Below, piece after piece: positions 35,966 through 46,520 of a stretch of DNA of 60,232 nucleotides (position 1 is its first letter; each line of letters begins with the position of its first letter). Both the position numbers and the translations under genes were made by a program. The notes beneath the pieces are model-generated. The model did no database searches, was not told where the DNA came from, and worked only from the letters and a program-made list of their open reading frames with translations. The stretch is from Gammaproteobacteria bacterium. Its GTDB lineage: Bacteria; Pseudomonadota; Gammaproteobacteria; Pseudomonadales; Pseudohongiellaceae. Where the stretch lies: contig JAHEHN010000002.1 of the NCBI GenBank assembly GCA_024644515.1, positions 1 through 60,232 of the forward strand, given 5' to 3'.

Positions 35966-36280
35966 ATGACAGAACAGGACTTCAACTCCCGTTATGAACA
36001 AACATTGCTGGCCATTGAAGATGCCGTCGAGGAAAGTGGTGAAGATCTGGATTATGAGTCAGTAAACGATATTCTTACACTGACCTGCACAAATGGCACG
36101 GCTATCATTATCACCCGGCAGTCAGCTACCCGGCAATTATGGCTTGCCGCTAGAAGTGGTGGTTTTCACTTTGATATGCACGATAGCAGTTGGGTCTGTG
36201 ATTCTGATGGGGAGACATTATCCGACAAGTTGTCGGCAATCTGTCTGGAGCAGGGAGGAGTCAGTATTCAATTTCCATGA
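35966..36280 (+). CDS. cyaY: frataxin-like iron-sulfur assembly protein CyaY
   Basis: 104 residues, family length. Starts with the acidic helix MTEQDFNSRYEQTLLAIEDAVEE, then DLDYESVNDILTLTCTNGTAIII, RQSATRQLWLAARSGGFHFD and a closing LSDKLSAICLEQ helix. The acidic ridge (EDAVEESGEDLDYE) binds iron and IscS. Divergent from lptM. Downstream (36281-36472) lies a gap with one imperfect 10-base inverted repeat (36350-36359 with 36369-36378) and no T-run. Confidence 0.93.
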   Translation: MTEQDFNSRYEQTLLAIEDAVEESGEDLDYESVNDILTLTCTNGTAIIITRQSATRQLWLAARSGGFHFDMHDSSWVCDSDGETLSDKLSAICLEQGGVSIQFP

Positions 36281-36472
36281 GAAATCGTTTTCTTCAAGCT
36301 TATTTCTATTGCCAATTGCGACTTTTATTAAGAGGATTGTTGCAGGCAACTGCAGGAGTGATTGGGATACTCTTGCAGCACCTGCGGCCATTCCTGTCAC
36401 TTGTACTACTTAAACTGAAATTTCTTTATTAGCTAACAATAGATTGCTTATAAAGAGATCAGCAATTAATAA

Positions 36473-37294
36473 TCAAGCGACATTGTGCATGTAAACATCT
36501 TGCTGTGGGTAAGGGATTGAAATGCCAGCATCATCAAGACTGTTTTTAATGGCTTCAATGATGTCCCAGCGTGCTGCCCAGTAATCCGCTGTATTCACCC
36601 AGGGTCTGACCACCAGGTTAACACTGCTATCAGCCAGTTCGGCAACGGCAACAACGGGCGCCGGATCAGTCAGAACACGAGAATCCTTGCTCAGAACATC
36701 CAGAATAATATCCTTGGCCTTGCCCATGTTATCGTCATAGCTGATACCAATGGTCAGATCGATTCTACGAGTAGCCAGAGCGCTGGCATTAACGATAGTG
36801 CTACCGAAAACTACGGAATTTGGCACGATGATGCGCTGATTGTCGCCGGTGTGCATCAATGTGCAAAACATACCGATTTCATCAACCACACCACTTACAC
36901 CGCTGGCGCTAATAAAATCACCTATTTTAAAAGGTCTGAAAACAATGATCATGACGCCGGAGGCAAAATTAGACAGGGAGTCCTTAAGTGCCAAACCAAT
37001 AGCCAGGCCGGCGGCACTGATAATGACCATTAGTGAGGTGACATTGACGCCGAGTTGATCGATGGCCGCCAGAACCACAGCAATAAACAAAACGGCATAA
37101 AGCATGCCGCCTAGAAATTTGACCAGCATTTCATCCTGGTTGGCTTTACGTAATAATTTTTTGGCAAAGTTGGCAATGGCTTTTGCAATCCATTTACCGA
37201 TTACAAATATTGCCAGAGCGATAATTATTTTAATTGCCCAGGGAATGATAAGCGTAATCATCATATCTTCATTAATTTCCATAGATATCTCCAA
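36473..37294 (-). CDS. mscS: small-conductance mechanosensitive channel (MscS family)
   Basis: 273 residues, close to E. coli MscS (286). Three membrane helices at about 15-35, 58-82 and 87-112. The pore helix and gate carry the typical Gly/Ala pattern: AAGLAIGLALKDSLSNFASG, then FRPFKIGDFISASGVSGVVDEIG leads into the beta domain. IIVPNSVVFGSTIVNASAL is also family-typical. It opens on membrane tension during hypo-osmotic shock. It stands alone between cyaY and argH. Confidence 0.92.
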   Translation of the reverse strand: MEISMEINEDMMITLIIPWAIKIIIALAIFVIGKWIAKAIANFAKKLLRKANQDEMLVKFLGGMLYAVLFIAVVLAAIDQLGVNVTSLMVIISAAGLAIGLALKDSLSNFASGVMIIVFRPFKIGDFISASGVSGVVDEIGMFCTLMHTGDNQRIIVPNSVVFGSTIVNASALATRRIDLTIGISYDDNMGKAKDIILDVLSKDSRVLTDPAPVVAVAELADSSVNLVVRPWVNTADYWAARWDIIEAIKNSLDDAGISIPYPQQDVYMHNVA

Positions 37295-37336
37295 CTATTT
37301 TAAATGCGTTCTTTTATTGTTGGTTTTTCCAAATGC

Positions 37337-38728
37337 TTATTTGATTACTTTCTTTGCTGCTTCTATTGCAAGCCTTACCTGTGCCGGCGCAGTGCCGCCA
37401 ATGTGATTTCTCGCATTAAGTGATCCTTCCAGACTCAATACCGAAAAAACGTCCTGCTTTATCTCTGGTGAAAATACTTGCAGTTCTTCAAGACTCATTG
37501 CCGCCAGGTCCTTGTTTTTTTCAACGCCATAAGAAACCGCTTTGCCAACCACTTCATGGGCATCACGAAATGCCATGCCTTGCCTGACTAGATAGTCAGC
37601 CAGGTCGGTAGCGGTAGAAAAGCCCTTAAGTGCGGCTGTTCGCATGCTTTCTTTTTTTGCCTTGATAGCCGGAATCATGTCGGCGAATGCTTTCAGGCAG
37701 TCGTTAATTGTATCCAGGGTATCAAACAGCGGTTCCTTGTCTTCCTGGTTGTCCTTGTTATAGGCAAGAGGTTGAGACTTCATCAATGTCAGCAGGGAAA
37801 CCAGATGGCCATAAACACGGCCGGATTTACCGCGCACCAGTTCAGGTACGTCAGGGTTTTTCTTTTGTGGCATTATTGAAGAGCCGGTACAGAATCTGTC
37901 TGGTAGCTCAATGAAATCAAATTGCGCTGAGGTCCAGATAACCAGCTCTTCGGATATTCTTGACAGATGAGTCATCAACAGACTCGCAGCGGCACAAAAC
38001 TCTATGGCAAAGTCACGGTCACTGACAGCGTCCAATGAATTTGCTGCAGGCTTGTCAAAACCCAATAGCTCGGCGGTCATATTCCTGTCGATGGGAAATG
38101 AGGTGCCTGCCAGAGCCGCCGCTCCAAGGGGCGAAACATTTACGCGCTTTCTGCAATCCTGCATGCGGTCGTAATCCCGTTGCAGCATTTCAAACCAGGC
38201 CATCAAGTGATGGGCAAAACTTACTGGCTGTGCTGTCTGCAAATGGGTAAATCCGGGCATGATGGTTTCGGTTTCTTTTTCAGCGAGGCCGATGATGCCT
38301 TTCTGAACCTGCCTGATGGCGACAGAAACAGTATCAATACCATCGCGCATAAACAAACGTATATCAGTAGCGACCTGATCGTTTCTCGATCTACCGGTAT
38401 GAAGTTTCTTGCCCACATCACCAATCTTTTTGGTCAGAGCCGCTTCTATATTCATGTGCACGTCTTCAAGACTAACAGACCACTGAAAGCTTCCTGCTTC
38501 TATTTCATCCTTTATTTGCCCCAATCCCTGAATAATTTTCTCGCTTTCTTCAGTAGTGAGAATATCCTGCTTTGCCAGCATGGTGGCATGAGCGATGGAG
38601 CCGGCGATGTCTGCCCGGTAAAGACGCTTGTCAAAGGTGACAGACGCCGTGAACCGTTCCACGAATTCATCAGTGGCTTCGGAAAAACGACCGCCCCAGA
38701 GCTTGTCTGCTTTTGGATCCTGGCTCAT
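37337..38728 (-). CDS. argH: argininosuccinate lyase
   Basis: 463 residues, fumarase/aspartase superfamily. Last step of arginine synthesis: argininosuccinate to arginine and fumarate. Motifs: [20 protein letters not shown] at the N-terminus, [14 protein letters not shown] (about 110-123), [16 protein letters not shown] with the catalytic His, and the flexible signature loop [20 protein letters not shown]. It lies divergent from hemC, as argH and hemC neighbour in Pseudomonas, but algZ-algR are not between them. Confidence 0.96.
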   Translation of the reverse strand: MSQDPKADKLWGGRFSEATDEFVERFTASVTFDKRLYRADIAGSIAHATMLAKQDILTTEESEKIIQGLGQIKDEIEAGSFQWSVSLEDVHMNIEAALTKKIGDVGKKLHTGRSRNDQVATDIRLFMRDGIDTVSVAIRQVQKGIIGLAEKETETIMPGFTHLQTAQPVSFAHHLMAWFEMLQRDYDRMQDCRKRVNVSPLGAAALAGTSFPIDRNMTAELLGFDKPAANSLDAVSDRDFAIEFCAAASLLMTHLSRISEELVIWTSAQFDFIELPDRFCTGSSIMPQKKNPDVPELVRGKSGRVYGHLVSLLTLMKSQPLAYNKDNQEDKEPLFDTLDTINDCLKAFADMIPAIKAKKESMRTAALKGFSTATDLADYLVRQGMAFRDAHEVVGKAVSYGVEKNKDLAAMSLEELQVFSPEIKQDVFSVLSLEGSLNARNHIGGTAPAQVRLAIEAAKKVIK

Positions 38729-38925
38729 GTGTGAGTGCTTTTAGTTAATTAGATGGATAACAAGGCGGCGATTATAGCAATGGAGGGGATGGTTGGGGTA
38801 GCTTCAGTATTGATAAAGCGTAAAATAGAAATTCCGGCTTTCCCGTGTCAGTGGCAGGCTGTAACAACAATGCAGCAGTTATAAGCATTAAATAAGTAGC
38901 AGAAAAGGCTGTAAGAGCAGTATCT

Positions 38926-39867
38926 ATGAGCAAGGAAATTCTTCGAATCGCAACCCGTGAAAGCCCCCTGGCCATGTGGCAGGCTGAATATGTGCAGCAG
39001 GCCCTGCTTGATCGCTATCCCGATTTACAGGTGGAACTGCTACCAATGACGACCAAAGGTGACCAGATTCTTGATGCCCCCTTGTCGAAAGTCGGCGGTA
39101 AGGGGCTGTTTATGAAAGAGCTGGAAGTTGCCATGCTGGAATGCAGGGCAGATATCGCGGTTCATTCCATGAAAGATGTCCCGATGTTTTTTCCCGAGGG
39201 TTTGATGCTGGCCGTCATTTGTGAGCGCGAGGATTTTCGCGATGCCTTTGTTTCCAACCAATACGCCAGCTTTGAAGCGCTGCCAGCAGGAGCTGTTGTT
39301 GGGAGTTCAAGTTTGCGACGTCAGTGTCAGCTAAAGGCCATACGACCGGATATCGAGATCAGGGATTTACGCGGTAATGTGAATACACGCTTGCGCAAAC
39401 TGGATGAAGGCGAATATGACGCCATTATTCTGGCTGCGGCAGGCCTTATTCGTCTCGGCATGTCAGACAGAATTGCCGCTTTCCTTGACACCGCAACCTG
39501 CTTGCCGGCTGGCGGGCAAGGCGCTGTGGGGATCGAATGCCGGATTGGCGATACTGAGACCTTAAGGCTGCTGGAAGCGCTTTCCCATCGCGAAACCGCT
39601 GTCTGTGTGAATGCGGAACGGGCCATGAATACGGGTCTCAATGGTGGATGCCAGGTACCCATAGCCTGCCTGGCAGAATTGGAAGGCACGGGAGCAGAGG
39701 AAACCGTTCACATCAGAGGCCTGGTGGGTAAAACTGACGGATCAAAAATATTATTCAGTGAAAGAAAAGGGCCTTCCTCTGAAGCTAACACACTGGGCAA
39801 GGCGGTGGCTGATGAATTGTTGAATCAGGGTGCAGACAGGATCTTGGCACAACTTGAGATGTCATGA
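38926..39867 (+). CDS. hemC: hydroxymethylbilane synthase
   Basis: 313 residues. It polymerises four porphobilinogens into hydroxymethylbilane. [16 protein letters not shown] (about 7-22), [16 protein letters not shown] and [14 protein letters not shown] are canonical. The dipyrromethane cofactor is bound to Cys242 in NGGCQVPIA, the same number as in E. coli. First gene of the hemC-hemD-hemX-hemY run on the plus strand; a 200-base gap from argH holds its promoter. Confidence 0.97.
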   Translation: MSKEILRIATRESPLAMWQAEYVQQALLDRYPDLQVELLPMTTKGDQILDAPLSKVGGKGLFMKELEVAMLECRADIAVHSMKDVPMFFPEGLMLAVICEREDFRDAFVSNQYASFEALPAGAVVGSSSLRRQCQLKAIRPDIEIRDLRGNVNTRLRKLDEGEYDAIILAAAGLIRLGMSDRIAAFLDTATCLPAGGQGAVGIECRIGDTETLRLLEALSHRETAVCVNAERAMNTGLNGGCQVPIACLAELEGTGAEETVHIRGLVGKTDGSKILFSERKGPSSEANTLGKAVADELLNQGADRILAQLEMS

Positions 39868-39931
39868 CGCGCCATTTCCAATGATTGCATTCGCAAAGAA
39901 ATCGCCAGAGTTGAAGGAACCCCCCCCACTA

Positions 39932-40687
39932 ATGCTTGAAGGCAAGTCTATCTGGATTACCCGACCTGCAGGACAGGCTGAGAGTCTTGTTAAGAGTCTG
40001 GAAGAAGGCGGTGCCCGCCCCGGCCTGTTGCCCATGCTCGCTATTTCTCCTGTTGCCCTGGATGAAAACATCAAGGCGACAATATTGTCACTGGACCAGT
40101 ATGACCTGTTATTTTTTATCAGTACCAACGCTGCGACGCTGGGAATGGAGTTGATTCATAATTACTGGCCGCAGTTTCCCGAGCAACTGGCCATTTACAG
40201 TGTTGGCCCGACCACTGCCAGGGTTATAGAAAGCTATGGTTTGAAAGCGGAGTATCCAGTTGAGCGCATGAGTAGTGAAGGTTTGCTGGCGCTTGCATCA
40301 CTGGCGCAGCTGGAGGGCAAGAAAGCGCTTATTGTGCGCGGTGTTGGCGGACGTGAATTACTGGCTTCAGCCTTGCGTGAACGGGGGGTACTGGTAGATT
40401 ACCTCGAGTTATACCAGCGCACCATGCCGGCATACGAGCCGGGTTACCTTGCCAATAGTCTGGCTAGTGATCCTCCGGCGGCTGTCATCGTGACCAGTGC
40501 AGAAGCGTTAGCCAATTTTTCGGCATTGCTGCAGCGGGATAATGTCAGCGTAGAATCTGTGCCGCTGTTTGTTTCTTCACCGCGTATTGCCGAGAATGCC
40601 GCGGAATTGGGGTTTCTGAAGACTATTACCATGTCAGGAGCAGACGATAGGGCTATAATCGAAAGCCTGAAAACACATCTTCACTGA
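39932..40687 (+). CDS. hemD: uroporphyrinogen-III synthase
   Basis: 251 residues from the ATG at 39932 (MLEGKSIWITRPAGQAESL), which fits the family N-terminus. The frame is open back to 39830, overlapping hemC, with another ATG at 39881. HemD proteins are divergent; supporting segments are FFISTNAATLGMEL, AIYSVGPTTARVIESYG, KKALIVRGVGGRELLASALRERG and VIVTSAEALANFSAL. It closes hydroxymethylbilane to uroporphyrinogen III. A run of eight C (39920-39927) lies between the AAGGA ribosome-binding sequence and the chosen start, an unusual place for a slippage-prone tract. Confidence 0.88.
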   Translation: MLEGKSIWITRPAGQAESLVKSLEEGGARPGLLPMLAISPVALDENIKATILSLDQYDLLFFISTNAATLGMELIHNYWPQFPEQLAIYSVGPTTARVIESYGLKAEYPVERMSSEGLLALASLAQLEGKKALIVRGVGGRELLASALRERGVLVDYLELYQRTMPAYEPGYLANSLASDPPAAVIVTSAEALANFSALLQRDNVSVESVPLFVSSPRIAENAAELGFLKTITMSGADDRAIIESLKTHLH

Positions 40688-40694
40688 GAACCGG

Positions 40695-41924
40695 ATGAGC
40701 AATAAAGAAAACACGCCCGCACAGAATAAAGGTGAGCAGCAGAGCGCGGCGAACACCGGCGCTGGCGCTGCGGGTGAAAAAACAGGTTCGCCCAGGCCTG
40801 CCAGTGCGGCATCTCCGGCGCGCCCTTCAGGTAGCAAAGCTGGCGGTATCTTCAGTCTGTTCCTTAATATTCTTCTGCTGGCCGCGATTGGTGTTCTTGC
40901 TTATCTTATGTACGAGCAGGACAAGGTCGTAAAGGTTTTTGAACAACAAAATAGTCTCAGTAGCGAGCGTAATAACACTGGCGCACAGGTCAGCCAGTTG
41001 CAATCTTCCTTGCAGTCACTGGAAAGTCAGTTACAAGATCAGCTGGCGGAAACACAGCAGGCCTCTGCTTCTCTCACCCGTAACCTGATTCAGCAGTCCA
41101 GGCAGGAACAGGATGCAGAAATTGAACGTCTGCAAAACGAATTGATCAGCACCCGTCTGAGAATTAACTCCAATAATCCGGGGGCAAGCCAGCAATGGTT
41201 GCTGGCAGAAGCTGCCTCATTATTAAGGCTGGCACAGCAGCAGATGGTGGTTGCGCGAAATATAAGAACTGCTCAGGCACTCTTCATTGCGGCAGACGAT
41301 GTGCTGAAGCAGATTGATGACCCTGCTATTTTTTCAGTGCGGGAAGTTCTGGCAGGTGAACTGGCGGCTATTCGTGGCGTCTCTGAAGCGCCATTACAGG
41401 ATATTTATCTGCAACTTGGGGCGATTTCGGAGCAGCTGGAATCACTGCAGGTGAATAATGATCTGGAACAGCAGGTGGCAGCAGGTGAGCAAGTGGCACT
41501 ATTTAACAATGAAGGTGTTGAAGAGCCTGGTTTGCTGTCACAATTTTTTTCAAGCCTGGGCAGTATGGTAAACCGGTTTCTTGTTGTCAGGCGACGTGAT
41601 ACGCCGCTTGATGCACTGATGACCCCGGGGCAGGAAGCGGCCCTGTTACAAACGGTGCGTCTGCAACTGGAGCAGGGTAGAACCGCCCTGTTAAAAGGGG
41701 AGCAGGAAATATATAGCGCCAGTCTGTTGCAGGCTCGTAACAATATAGATGTTTACCTGTCCGGCGAACCTTCCATGAAGAACAGCATTCTTTTAAGTCT
41801 CGATGGCCTTATTGACCGGCGCATTGTTACCGAAGTCCCGCCCCTGATACGCACTCGCAGCGCACTTGACCAGATTATTCTGGCAGGGGAACTGGCGAGT
41901 GAAAGGACGCCGCCGTCACAATGA
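40695..41924 (+). CDS. hemX: HemX-like membrane-anchored protein (uroporphyrinogen-III C-methyltransferase-related)
   Basis: 409 residues: an Ala/Gly/Pro-rich cytoplasmic N-terminus (1-52), one membrane helix (about 55-72, FLNILLLAAIGVLAYLMY), a coiled coil (about 80-155) and a helical HemX domain containing WLLAEAASLLRLAQQQMVVA (about 173-192). The family name is historical; it lacks SAM-binding motifs and probably has a structural role near HemY. It starts seven bases after hemD and overlaps hemY by four bases (41921-41924). Confidence 0.9.
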   Translation: MSNKENTPAQNKGEQQSAANTGAGAAGEKTGSPRPASAASPARPSGSKAGGIFSLFLNILLLAAIGVLAYLMYEQDKVVKVFEQQNSLSSERNNTGAQVSQLQSSLQSLESQLQDQLAETQQASASLTRNLIQQSRQEQDAEIERLQNELISTRLRINSNNPGASQQWLLAEAASLLRLAQQQMVVARNIRTAQALFIAADDVLKQIDDPAIFSVREVLAGELAAIRGVSEAPLQDIYLQLGAISEQLESLQVNNDLEQQVAAGEQVALFNNEGVEEPGLLSQFFSSLGSMVNRFLVVRRRDTPLDALMTPGQEAALLQTVRLQLEQGRTALLKGEQEIYSASLLQARNNIDVYLSGEPSMKNSILLSLDGLIDRRIVTEVPPLIRTRSALDQIILAGELASERTPPSQ

Positions 41925-43150
41925 TTCGACCTTTCATATACAGTCTTATCGCGCTTGGATTAGGTGCCTGGCTTTACACCATGCTGGGTGATGATCCTGG
42001 TTATGTGCTGATTTCCTTCGCTACCTGGTCAGTGGAAAGTACCCTGGTTGCTCTGGTGCTGTTTCTGCTGATCCTGCTGGTTCTTGTGATTGGCCTGTAT
42101 AAATCCCTTACCTTGCTTAACCCATTTGGCCTCTTGAAAGGGGATTCATGGTTTGGCGCTTCGCGTCGTAGAAAAGTCGCCGCCGCTGCCAGCGAAGAAG
42201 GCTTGCGTCTTTTATTACTCGGTCGCTGGCAGGACGCCTATAAATTACTGGTTGAGAATGCAGGCAGAGTCGATAACCCGGTATTCAATTACCTTGCCGC
42301 CAGTCTGGCTGCCTGGCAGCGCAAAGATGATGCCTCATGGAACTACTGTCTGGAGCAGGCCGCCCGTAAAGCAGGCACATCCAGTCCCGCTATCAAGTCC
42401 CTGAAGGCCCTGCTTGAATACCGCTCCGGAAAAATTGAACAAAGCCTGGCGATTCTCATCGCGTTGGATAGAGAAGCCCCTGGTAGTCCCTATGTGCTAA
42501 ACCTGATCATGAACTGTTATCTCACTTTGCAGGATTGGGAAAAGCTCGGAACCTTGATGCCTGCACTGGAAAAACACAAGGTGGTCAATGCTTCAGAAAT
42601 GCTTCGCCTGCAGGCAAAAATTGCTGCCCATAGTTTGAGTCGAATCAACCTGCAAAACGGCACTGCCAGTCTTTTAAAAAGTCAGTGGCAAAGCATGGAC
42701 AAGGAAGTAAAGCGCAACGAAGAAATGACGCTGGTCTATATGGACAAGTTGCAGGAATTTTCACTGCCTGAAGAAGCCCTGGCAGCGGCATTGGCCTTCC
42801 TTAAAAAACAGTGGAGCGATCAGGTCGTTTTAAAAACAGGTTTTCTGGATGCCGCTGAACCTGGCAGATTATTGGTGCAGCTGGAACAATGGATAAAAGA
42901 AAGGCCTAGTAATCCGGCATTGATGCTCAGCCTGGGTCGCGTCAGTTTACGCAATAAATTATGGGGCAAGGCTAGGGAATATTTTGAAAGCAGCCTGCGT
43001 TTTTCCAAGAGCAAGGCTCTTTCTGCAGAAGCTAATGCCGAGTTAGCCCGACTGATGGACCATCTGGGTGAACATGCACACAGTGCTTCTCTTTATAGAA
43101 AAGCCCTGGCGCAGTTGGAGCATCGCTTGCCTGAATTGCCTATGCCGTAA
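41921..43150 (+). CDS. hemY: HemY haem-biosynthesis-associated TPR protein
   Basis: 409 residues. Two N-terminal membrane helices (about 5-20 and 40-65) are followed by an all-helical TPR-like region, with GLRLLLLGRWQDAYKLLVENA (about 83-104) and a final block LGRVSLRNKLWGKAREYFESS. This matches the gammaproteobacterial HemY_N plus TPR layout, distinct from Bacillus HemY oxidase. The role in haem synthesis is unclear. Last gene of the hem operon; heptamer arrays follow its stop. Confidence 0.92.
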   Translation: MIRPFIYSLIALGLGAWLYTMLGDDPGYVLISFATWSVESTLVALVLFLLILLVLVIGLYKSLTLLNPFGLLKGDSWFGASRRRKVAAAASEEGLRLLLLGRWQDAYKLLVENAGRVDNPVFNYLAASLAAWQRKDDASWNYCLEQAARKAGTSSPAIKSLKALLEYRSGKIEQSLAILIALDREAPGSPYVLNLIMNCYLTLQDWEKLGTLMPALEKHKVVNASEMLRLQAKIAAHSLSRINLQNGTASLLKSQWQSMDKEVKRNEEMTLVYMDKLQEFSLPEEALAAALAFLKKQWSDQVVLKTGFLDAAEPGRLLVQLEQWIKERPSNPALMLSLGRVSLRNKLWGKAREYFESSLRFSKSKALSAEANAELARLMDHLGEHAHSASLYRKALAQLEHRLPELPMP

Positions 43151-43159
43151 TGACTTAAG

Positions 43160-43190
43160 CGGAAAAAAGATGAAGGAAAAAGGATAAAGG
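43160..43190. repeat. purine-rich 14-base-periodic element downstream of hemY
   Basis: After GCGG the sequence reads AAAAAAGATGAAGG then AAAAAGGATAAAGG, two similar 14-base blocks. A closely similar but longer run occurs at 50394-50440 behind another gene, also beside heptamer units. The two shared parts suggest one dispersed repeat element. Confidence 0.5.
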
Positions 43191-43205
43191 TGGGCGGAGT
43201 AACAG

Positions 43206-43226
43206 GTTGTAAGTTGCAAGTCTCAA
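43206..43226. repeat. heptamer tandem repeat, CAAG orientation, after hemY
   Basis: Three 7-base units: GTTGTAA, GTTGCAA, GTCTCAA. They face the long CTTGTCT array at 43283-43331 across 56 bases. The hemY and ubiD genes converge here, so the pair of arrays fills the space between two gene ends. Confidence 0.75.
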
Positions 43227-43282
43227 GTGAAAATAAGGAATCCTGATATATTGCGTTGGATGCCTGGCAAGCGACAATCTTG

Positions 43283-43331
43283 CTTGTCTCTTGTCTCTTG
43301 TCTCTTGTCTCTTGTCTCTAATCTCTAGTCT
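43283..43331. repeat. heptamer tandem repeat (CTTGTCT)5 plus two degenerate units
   Basis: Five perfect CTTGTCT units from 43283 to 43317, then CTAATCT and CTAGTCT. The last unit overlaps the ubiD stop codon (TAG on the minus strand, complement of 43325-43327). This is the longest heptamer array in the window. Confidence 0.92.
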
Positions 43332-44800
43332 TCTTGATCGAAAATACCCAGTTCGTCCCAGATAGAATCAATTTTATTTTTTACGTCTTCCGACATGGTG
43401 ATGGGGGTGCCCCATTCTCGGGTGGTTTCGCCGGGAAATTTTGAGGTGGCATCGAAGCCGATCTTTGAGCCAAGGCCGGAAACCGGTGAGGCAAAATCAA
43501 GATAATCAATAGGCGTGTTTTCAATGATGACTGAATCCCTTGCCGGATCCATTCGGGTTGTCATTGCCCAGATAACATCCTGCCAGTTTCTTACGTCCAC
43601 ATCATCGTCTGTCACAATAATAAATTTGGTATACATAAATTGACGCAGGAATGACCATATTCCCATCATTACGCGTTTGGCATGCCCGGGATATTGCTTC
43701 TTCATACTGACCACAGCCATACGATAGGAACAGCCTTCCGGCGGTAGATAGAAATCAACGATTTCAGGAAACTGCTTTTGCAGTATCGGCACGAATACTT
43801 CATTCAATGCCACACCCAGTATGGCGGGCTCATCCGGTGGTCTGCCGGTGTAGGTGCTGTGATAAATCGGATCCTTGCGATGAGTGATCCTGTCCACGGT
43901 AAAAACAGGAAATTGTTCGACTTCGTTGTAATAACCGGTGTGATCACCAAAAGGTCCTTCATCAGCAACTTCATCGGGGTCAAGATGACCTTCGAGGACA
44001 AATTCAGCCGAGGCGGGGACTTGAAGTGAGTTGCCGATTGAGTTGGCGACTTCGGTTTTACTGCCCCTGAGCAATCCGGCAAAACCATATTCCGACAGGG
44101 TGTCAGGAACAGGGGTGACGGTGCCAAGGATGGTCGCTGGATCTGCACCGATAGCTATTGAGATCGGAAAAGGTTCACCGGGGTGTGCTGCTTTCCACTC
44201 ACGAAAATCAATGGCGCCACCACGATGCGCAAGCCAGCGCATAATCAGCTTGTTCCTGGACAGCAGCTGCATACGGTATATGCCAAGATTTTGCCTATCC
44301 TTGTGCGGTCCACGGGTTATCACCAGTGGCCATGTGACCAATGGCGCTGCATCACCAGGCCAGCAGGTCTGAATAGGCAATACACCAAGATCCACATCAT
44401 CGCCTTCAATGACGACGTCCTGACAAGGAGGTTTTTTTACCAGTTTAGGTGAAAGGTATAAGGCATTTTTAAATTTGGGGGCCTTGTCGAGCAGGTCTTT
44501 CCAGCCGGTTGGCGGCTCGGGCTCCTTAAGAAAGGCCAGCAGTTTACCCACATCACGCAAGGCGCTGACATCTTCCTGACCCATACCCATGGCAACGCGT
44601 TTCGGCGTACCAAACAGGTTGCCCAGTACAGGGATGGAGGAGCCTTTGGGGTTTTCAAATAACAGGGCTGGACCTTGTTGCTTGAGAGTGCGGTCGCAGA
44701 TTTCGGTAATTTCCAGGTCAGGATCAACTTCGGTGGTGATGCGTTTTAATTCGCCGGCAGCTTCAAGTGCCTGGATAAAGTCACGCAGATCCCTGAACAT
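43325..44800 (-). CDS. ubiD: 4-hydroxy-3-polyprenylbenzoate decarboxylase
   Basis: 491 residues, close to E. coli UbiD (497). It decarboxylates the ubiquinone precursor using prenylated FMN supplied by UbiX. N-terminus [41 protein letters not shown], the acidic catalytic region [20 protein letters not shown] with the E-x-P-x-G-D motif, and the closing [14 protein letters not shown] are all typical. Its stop codon lies inside the last unit of a heptamer array. rho is 98 bases upstream. Confidence 0.95.
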   Translation of the reverse strand: MFRDLRDFIQALEAAGELKRITTEVDPDLEITEICDRTLKQQGPALLFENPKGSSIPVLGNLFGTPKRVAMGMGQEDVSALRDVGKLLAFLKEPEPPTGWKDLLDKAPKFKNALYLSPKLVKKPPCQDVVIEGDDVDLGVLPIQTCWPGDAAPLVTWPLVITRGPHKDRQNLGIYRMQLLSRNKLIMRWLAHRGGAIDFREWKAAHPGEPFPISIAIGADPATILGTVTPVPDTLSEYGFAGLLRGSKTEVANSIGNSLQVPASAEFVLEGHLDPDEVADEGPFGDHTGYYNEVEQFPVFTVDRITHRKDPIYHSTYTGRPPDEPAILGVALNEVFVPILQKQFPEIVDFYLPPEGCSYRMAVVSMKKQYPGHAKRVMMGIWSFLRQFMYTKFIIVTDDDVDVRNWQDVIWAMTTRMDPARDSVIIENTPIDYLDFASPVSGLGSKIGFDATSKFPGETTREWGTPITMSEDVKNKIDSIWDELGIFDQED

Positions 44801-44898
44801 TATTCAGCCTCGGATAGGGTGTTATGGAAAGGAAGTAACAATGTTATAAAACGTAGCAGTCTCGAAAAGCTGTAAAAAACCAATTAATCGGGTTCGAA

Positions 44899-46158
44899 CT
44901 ATTTACGTTTCATTGATTTGAAAAATTCTTCGTTGGTCTTGGTGTCCTTGAGCTTGTCGAGAATGAACTCTGTTGCGGGAACATCTTCCATTGAAGTAAG
45001 CAGCTTGCGCAGAATCCAGATACGTTGCAGTTCTTCTTCGGTGGTCAGCAGATCTTCCCGACGGGTTCCTGAGCGACGTACATTAATTGCCGGATAAACG
45101 CGTTTCTCGGCCATCTTGCGATCCAGATGTAGCTCCATATTACCGGTACCCTTGAACTCTTCATAAATAACTTCGTCCATTTTAGAACCGGTTTCAATCA
45201 GGCAAGTAGAAATAATGGTAAGGCTGCCGCCTTCTTCTACATTTCTCGCTGCACCAAAAAATCGTTTCGGTCTTTCCAGAGCGTGGGCATCAACACCACC
45301 GGTGAGTACCTTGCCTGAAGACGGAATGATTGTGTTATAGGCGCGGGCCAGACGCGTCATGGAGTCAAGCAGGATAACCACATCTTCCTTGTGTTCTACC
45401 AGGCGCTTGGCCTTTTCAATGACCATCTCGGCAACCTGTACATGACGTGCAGGCGGCTCATCAAAAGTACTGGCAACTACTTCGCCGCGTACCGAACGCT
45501 TCATTTCTGTTACTTCTTCAGGACGCTCATCAATTAAAAGAACGATTAGTCTGCAATCTGGAGAATTGCGTGTTATAGATTGTGCGATATTCTGAAGTAT
45601 AAGGGTTTTACCCGCTTTCGGCGGAGACACAATCAGACCACGCTGACCTTTACCAATGGGTGCAACCAGATCAATAACGCGGGAGCTTAAGTCTTCCGAG
45701 CTGCCATTACCGGCTTCAAGAACAATGCGCTCATCGGGAAAAAGTGGAGTGAGATTTTCAAAAAGGATTTTGTGTTTGGCGTTTTCGGGTTTATCAAAAT
45801 TAATTTCGTTAACTTTCAGCAATGCAAAGTAACGCTCACCATCTTTGGGTGGCCGGATTTTTCCGGCAATAGTATCGCCTGTTCTTAAATTAAAGCGTCT
45901 GATCTGGCTTGGAGATACATAGATATCATCCGGTCCCGCAAGATAGGACGCATCTGCAGAGCGCAGAAATCCAAACCCATCCTGCAGTATTTCAAGAACC
46001 CCATCACCATATATGTCTTCGCCATTTTTCGCATGGCGCTTGAGCATGTGGAATATCACATCCTGTTTCCGTGTTCGGGAAACGTTGTCCAGGCCCATCT
46101 CGTGAGCAGCTTCGATTAATTCAGATATAGGTTTGGTTTTTAATTCAGAAAGATTCAT
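44899..46158 (-). CDS. rho: transcription termination factor Rho
   Basis: 419 residues, the E. coli length. N-terminal helix bundle ([20 protein letters not shown]), RNA-binding cold-shock-like domain with [23 protein letters not shown]. Walker [21 protein letters not shown]-type (about 173-186), Walker [18 protein letters not shown]-loop [19 protein letters not shown] and R-loop [21 protein letters not shown]. Hexameric RNA helicase that ends transcripts. A 360-base leader region separates it from trxA. Confidence 0.97.
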   Translation of the reverse strand: MNLSELKTKPISELIEAAHEMGLDNVSRTRKQDVIFHMLKRHAKNGEDIYGDGVLEILQDGFGFLRSADASYLAGPDDIYVSPSQIRRFNLRTGDTIAGKIRPPKDGERYFALLKVNEINFDKPENAKHKILFENLTPLFPDERIVLEAGNGSSEDLSSRVIDLVAPIGKGQRGLIVSPPKAGKTLILQNIAQSITRNSPDCRLIVLLIDERPEEVTEMKRSVRGEVVASTFDEPPARHVQVAEMVIEKAKRLVEHKEDVVILLDSMTRLARAYNTIIPSSGKVLTGGVDAHALERPKRFFGAARNVEEGGSLTIISTCLIETGSKMDEVIYEEFKGTGNMELHLDRKMAEKRVYPAINVRRSGTRREDLLTTEEELQRIWILRKLLTSMEDVPATEFILDKLKDTKTNEEFFKSMKRK

Positions 46159-46420
46159 GGTGTAAATGCAGTTAATTTATTTAGGAGGCGAACGGCGTAG
46201 TTCGGCTAATTGGAGGTTAAGATTTAAAAGTTTTAATAAATCAGTGACGATTATATTTTTGATTTTTTTATTTTCTTGCGGGTTATTCGGTTTAATTGCT
46301 CTAGGAAAAGATGTCGGAGAGACGAGCAGATTAGTAATCTATCACCCCAATATGCAGGTGTCCAGAAAAAATATACTGATTTTTTATAGGAAAAATAATG
46401 GATGTAACTGAACGACAATT
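46159..46420 (-). promoter_or_regulatory. rho upstream leader region
   Basis: Together with the trxA terminator this is a 362-base gap with no convincing gene. An 81-codon open frame on the plus strand lacks family resemblance and typical composition. Long leaders ahead of rho are common because the gene is autoregulated; the region is AT-rich and I infer that it holds the rho promoter. No leader peptide was recognised. Confidence 0.35.
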
Positions 46421-46423
46421 AAA

Positions 46424-46477
46424 AATGGCTCTAAAGACATCACTTTTTGTAAATCAAAGTCATACTTCAGAGCCATT
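46424..46477 (-). terminator. probable intrinsic terminator of trxA
   Basis: AATGGCTCT (46424-46432) and AGAGCCATT (46469-46477) are perfect 9-base complements. Read on the minus strand, the stem ends in AGAGCCATT and runs directly into a T-rich tail (TTTAATT). The 36-base loop is longer than usual. A second 7-base hairpin, GATAGCA with TGCTATC (46503-46522), lies at the trxA stop itself. Confidence 0.55.
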
Positions 46478-46520
46478 ATTACCATTCAGCCATACTGAAT
46501 GTGATAGCAGTAAGTTGCTA

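Noticed and set aside
46166-46411. 81-codon plus-strand frame upstream of rho
   Set aside because: Overlaps the likely rho promoter and leader, has no recognisable domain and ends in low-complexity sequence.
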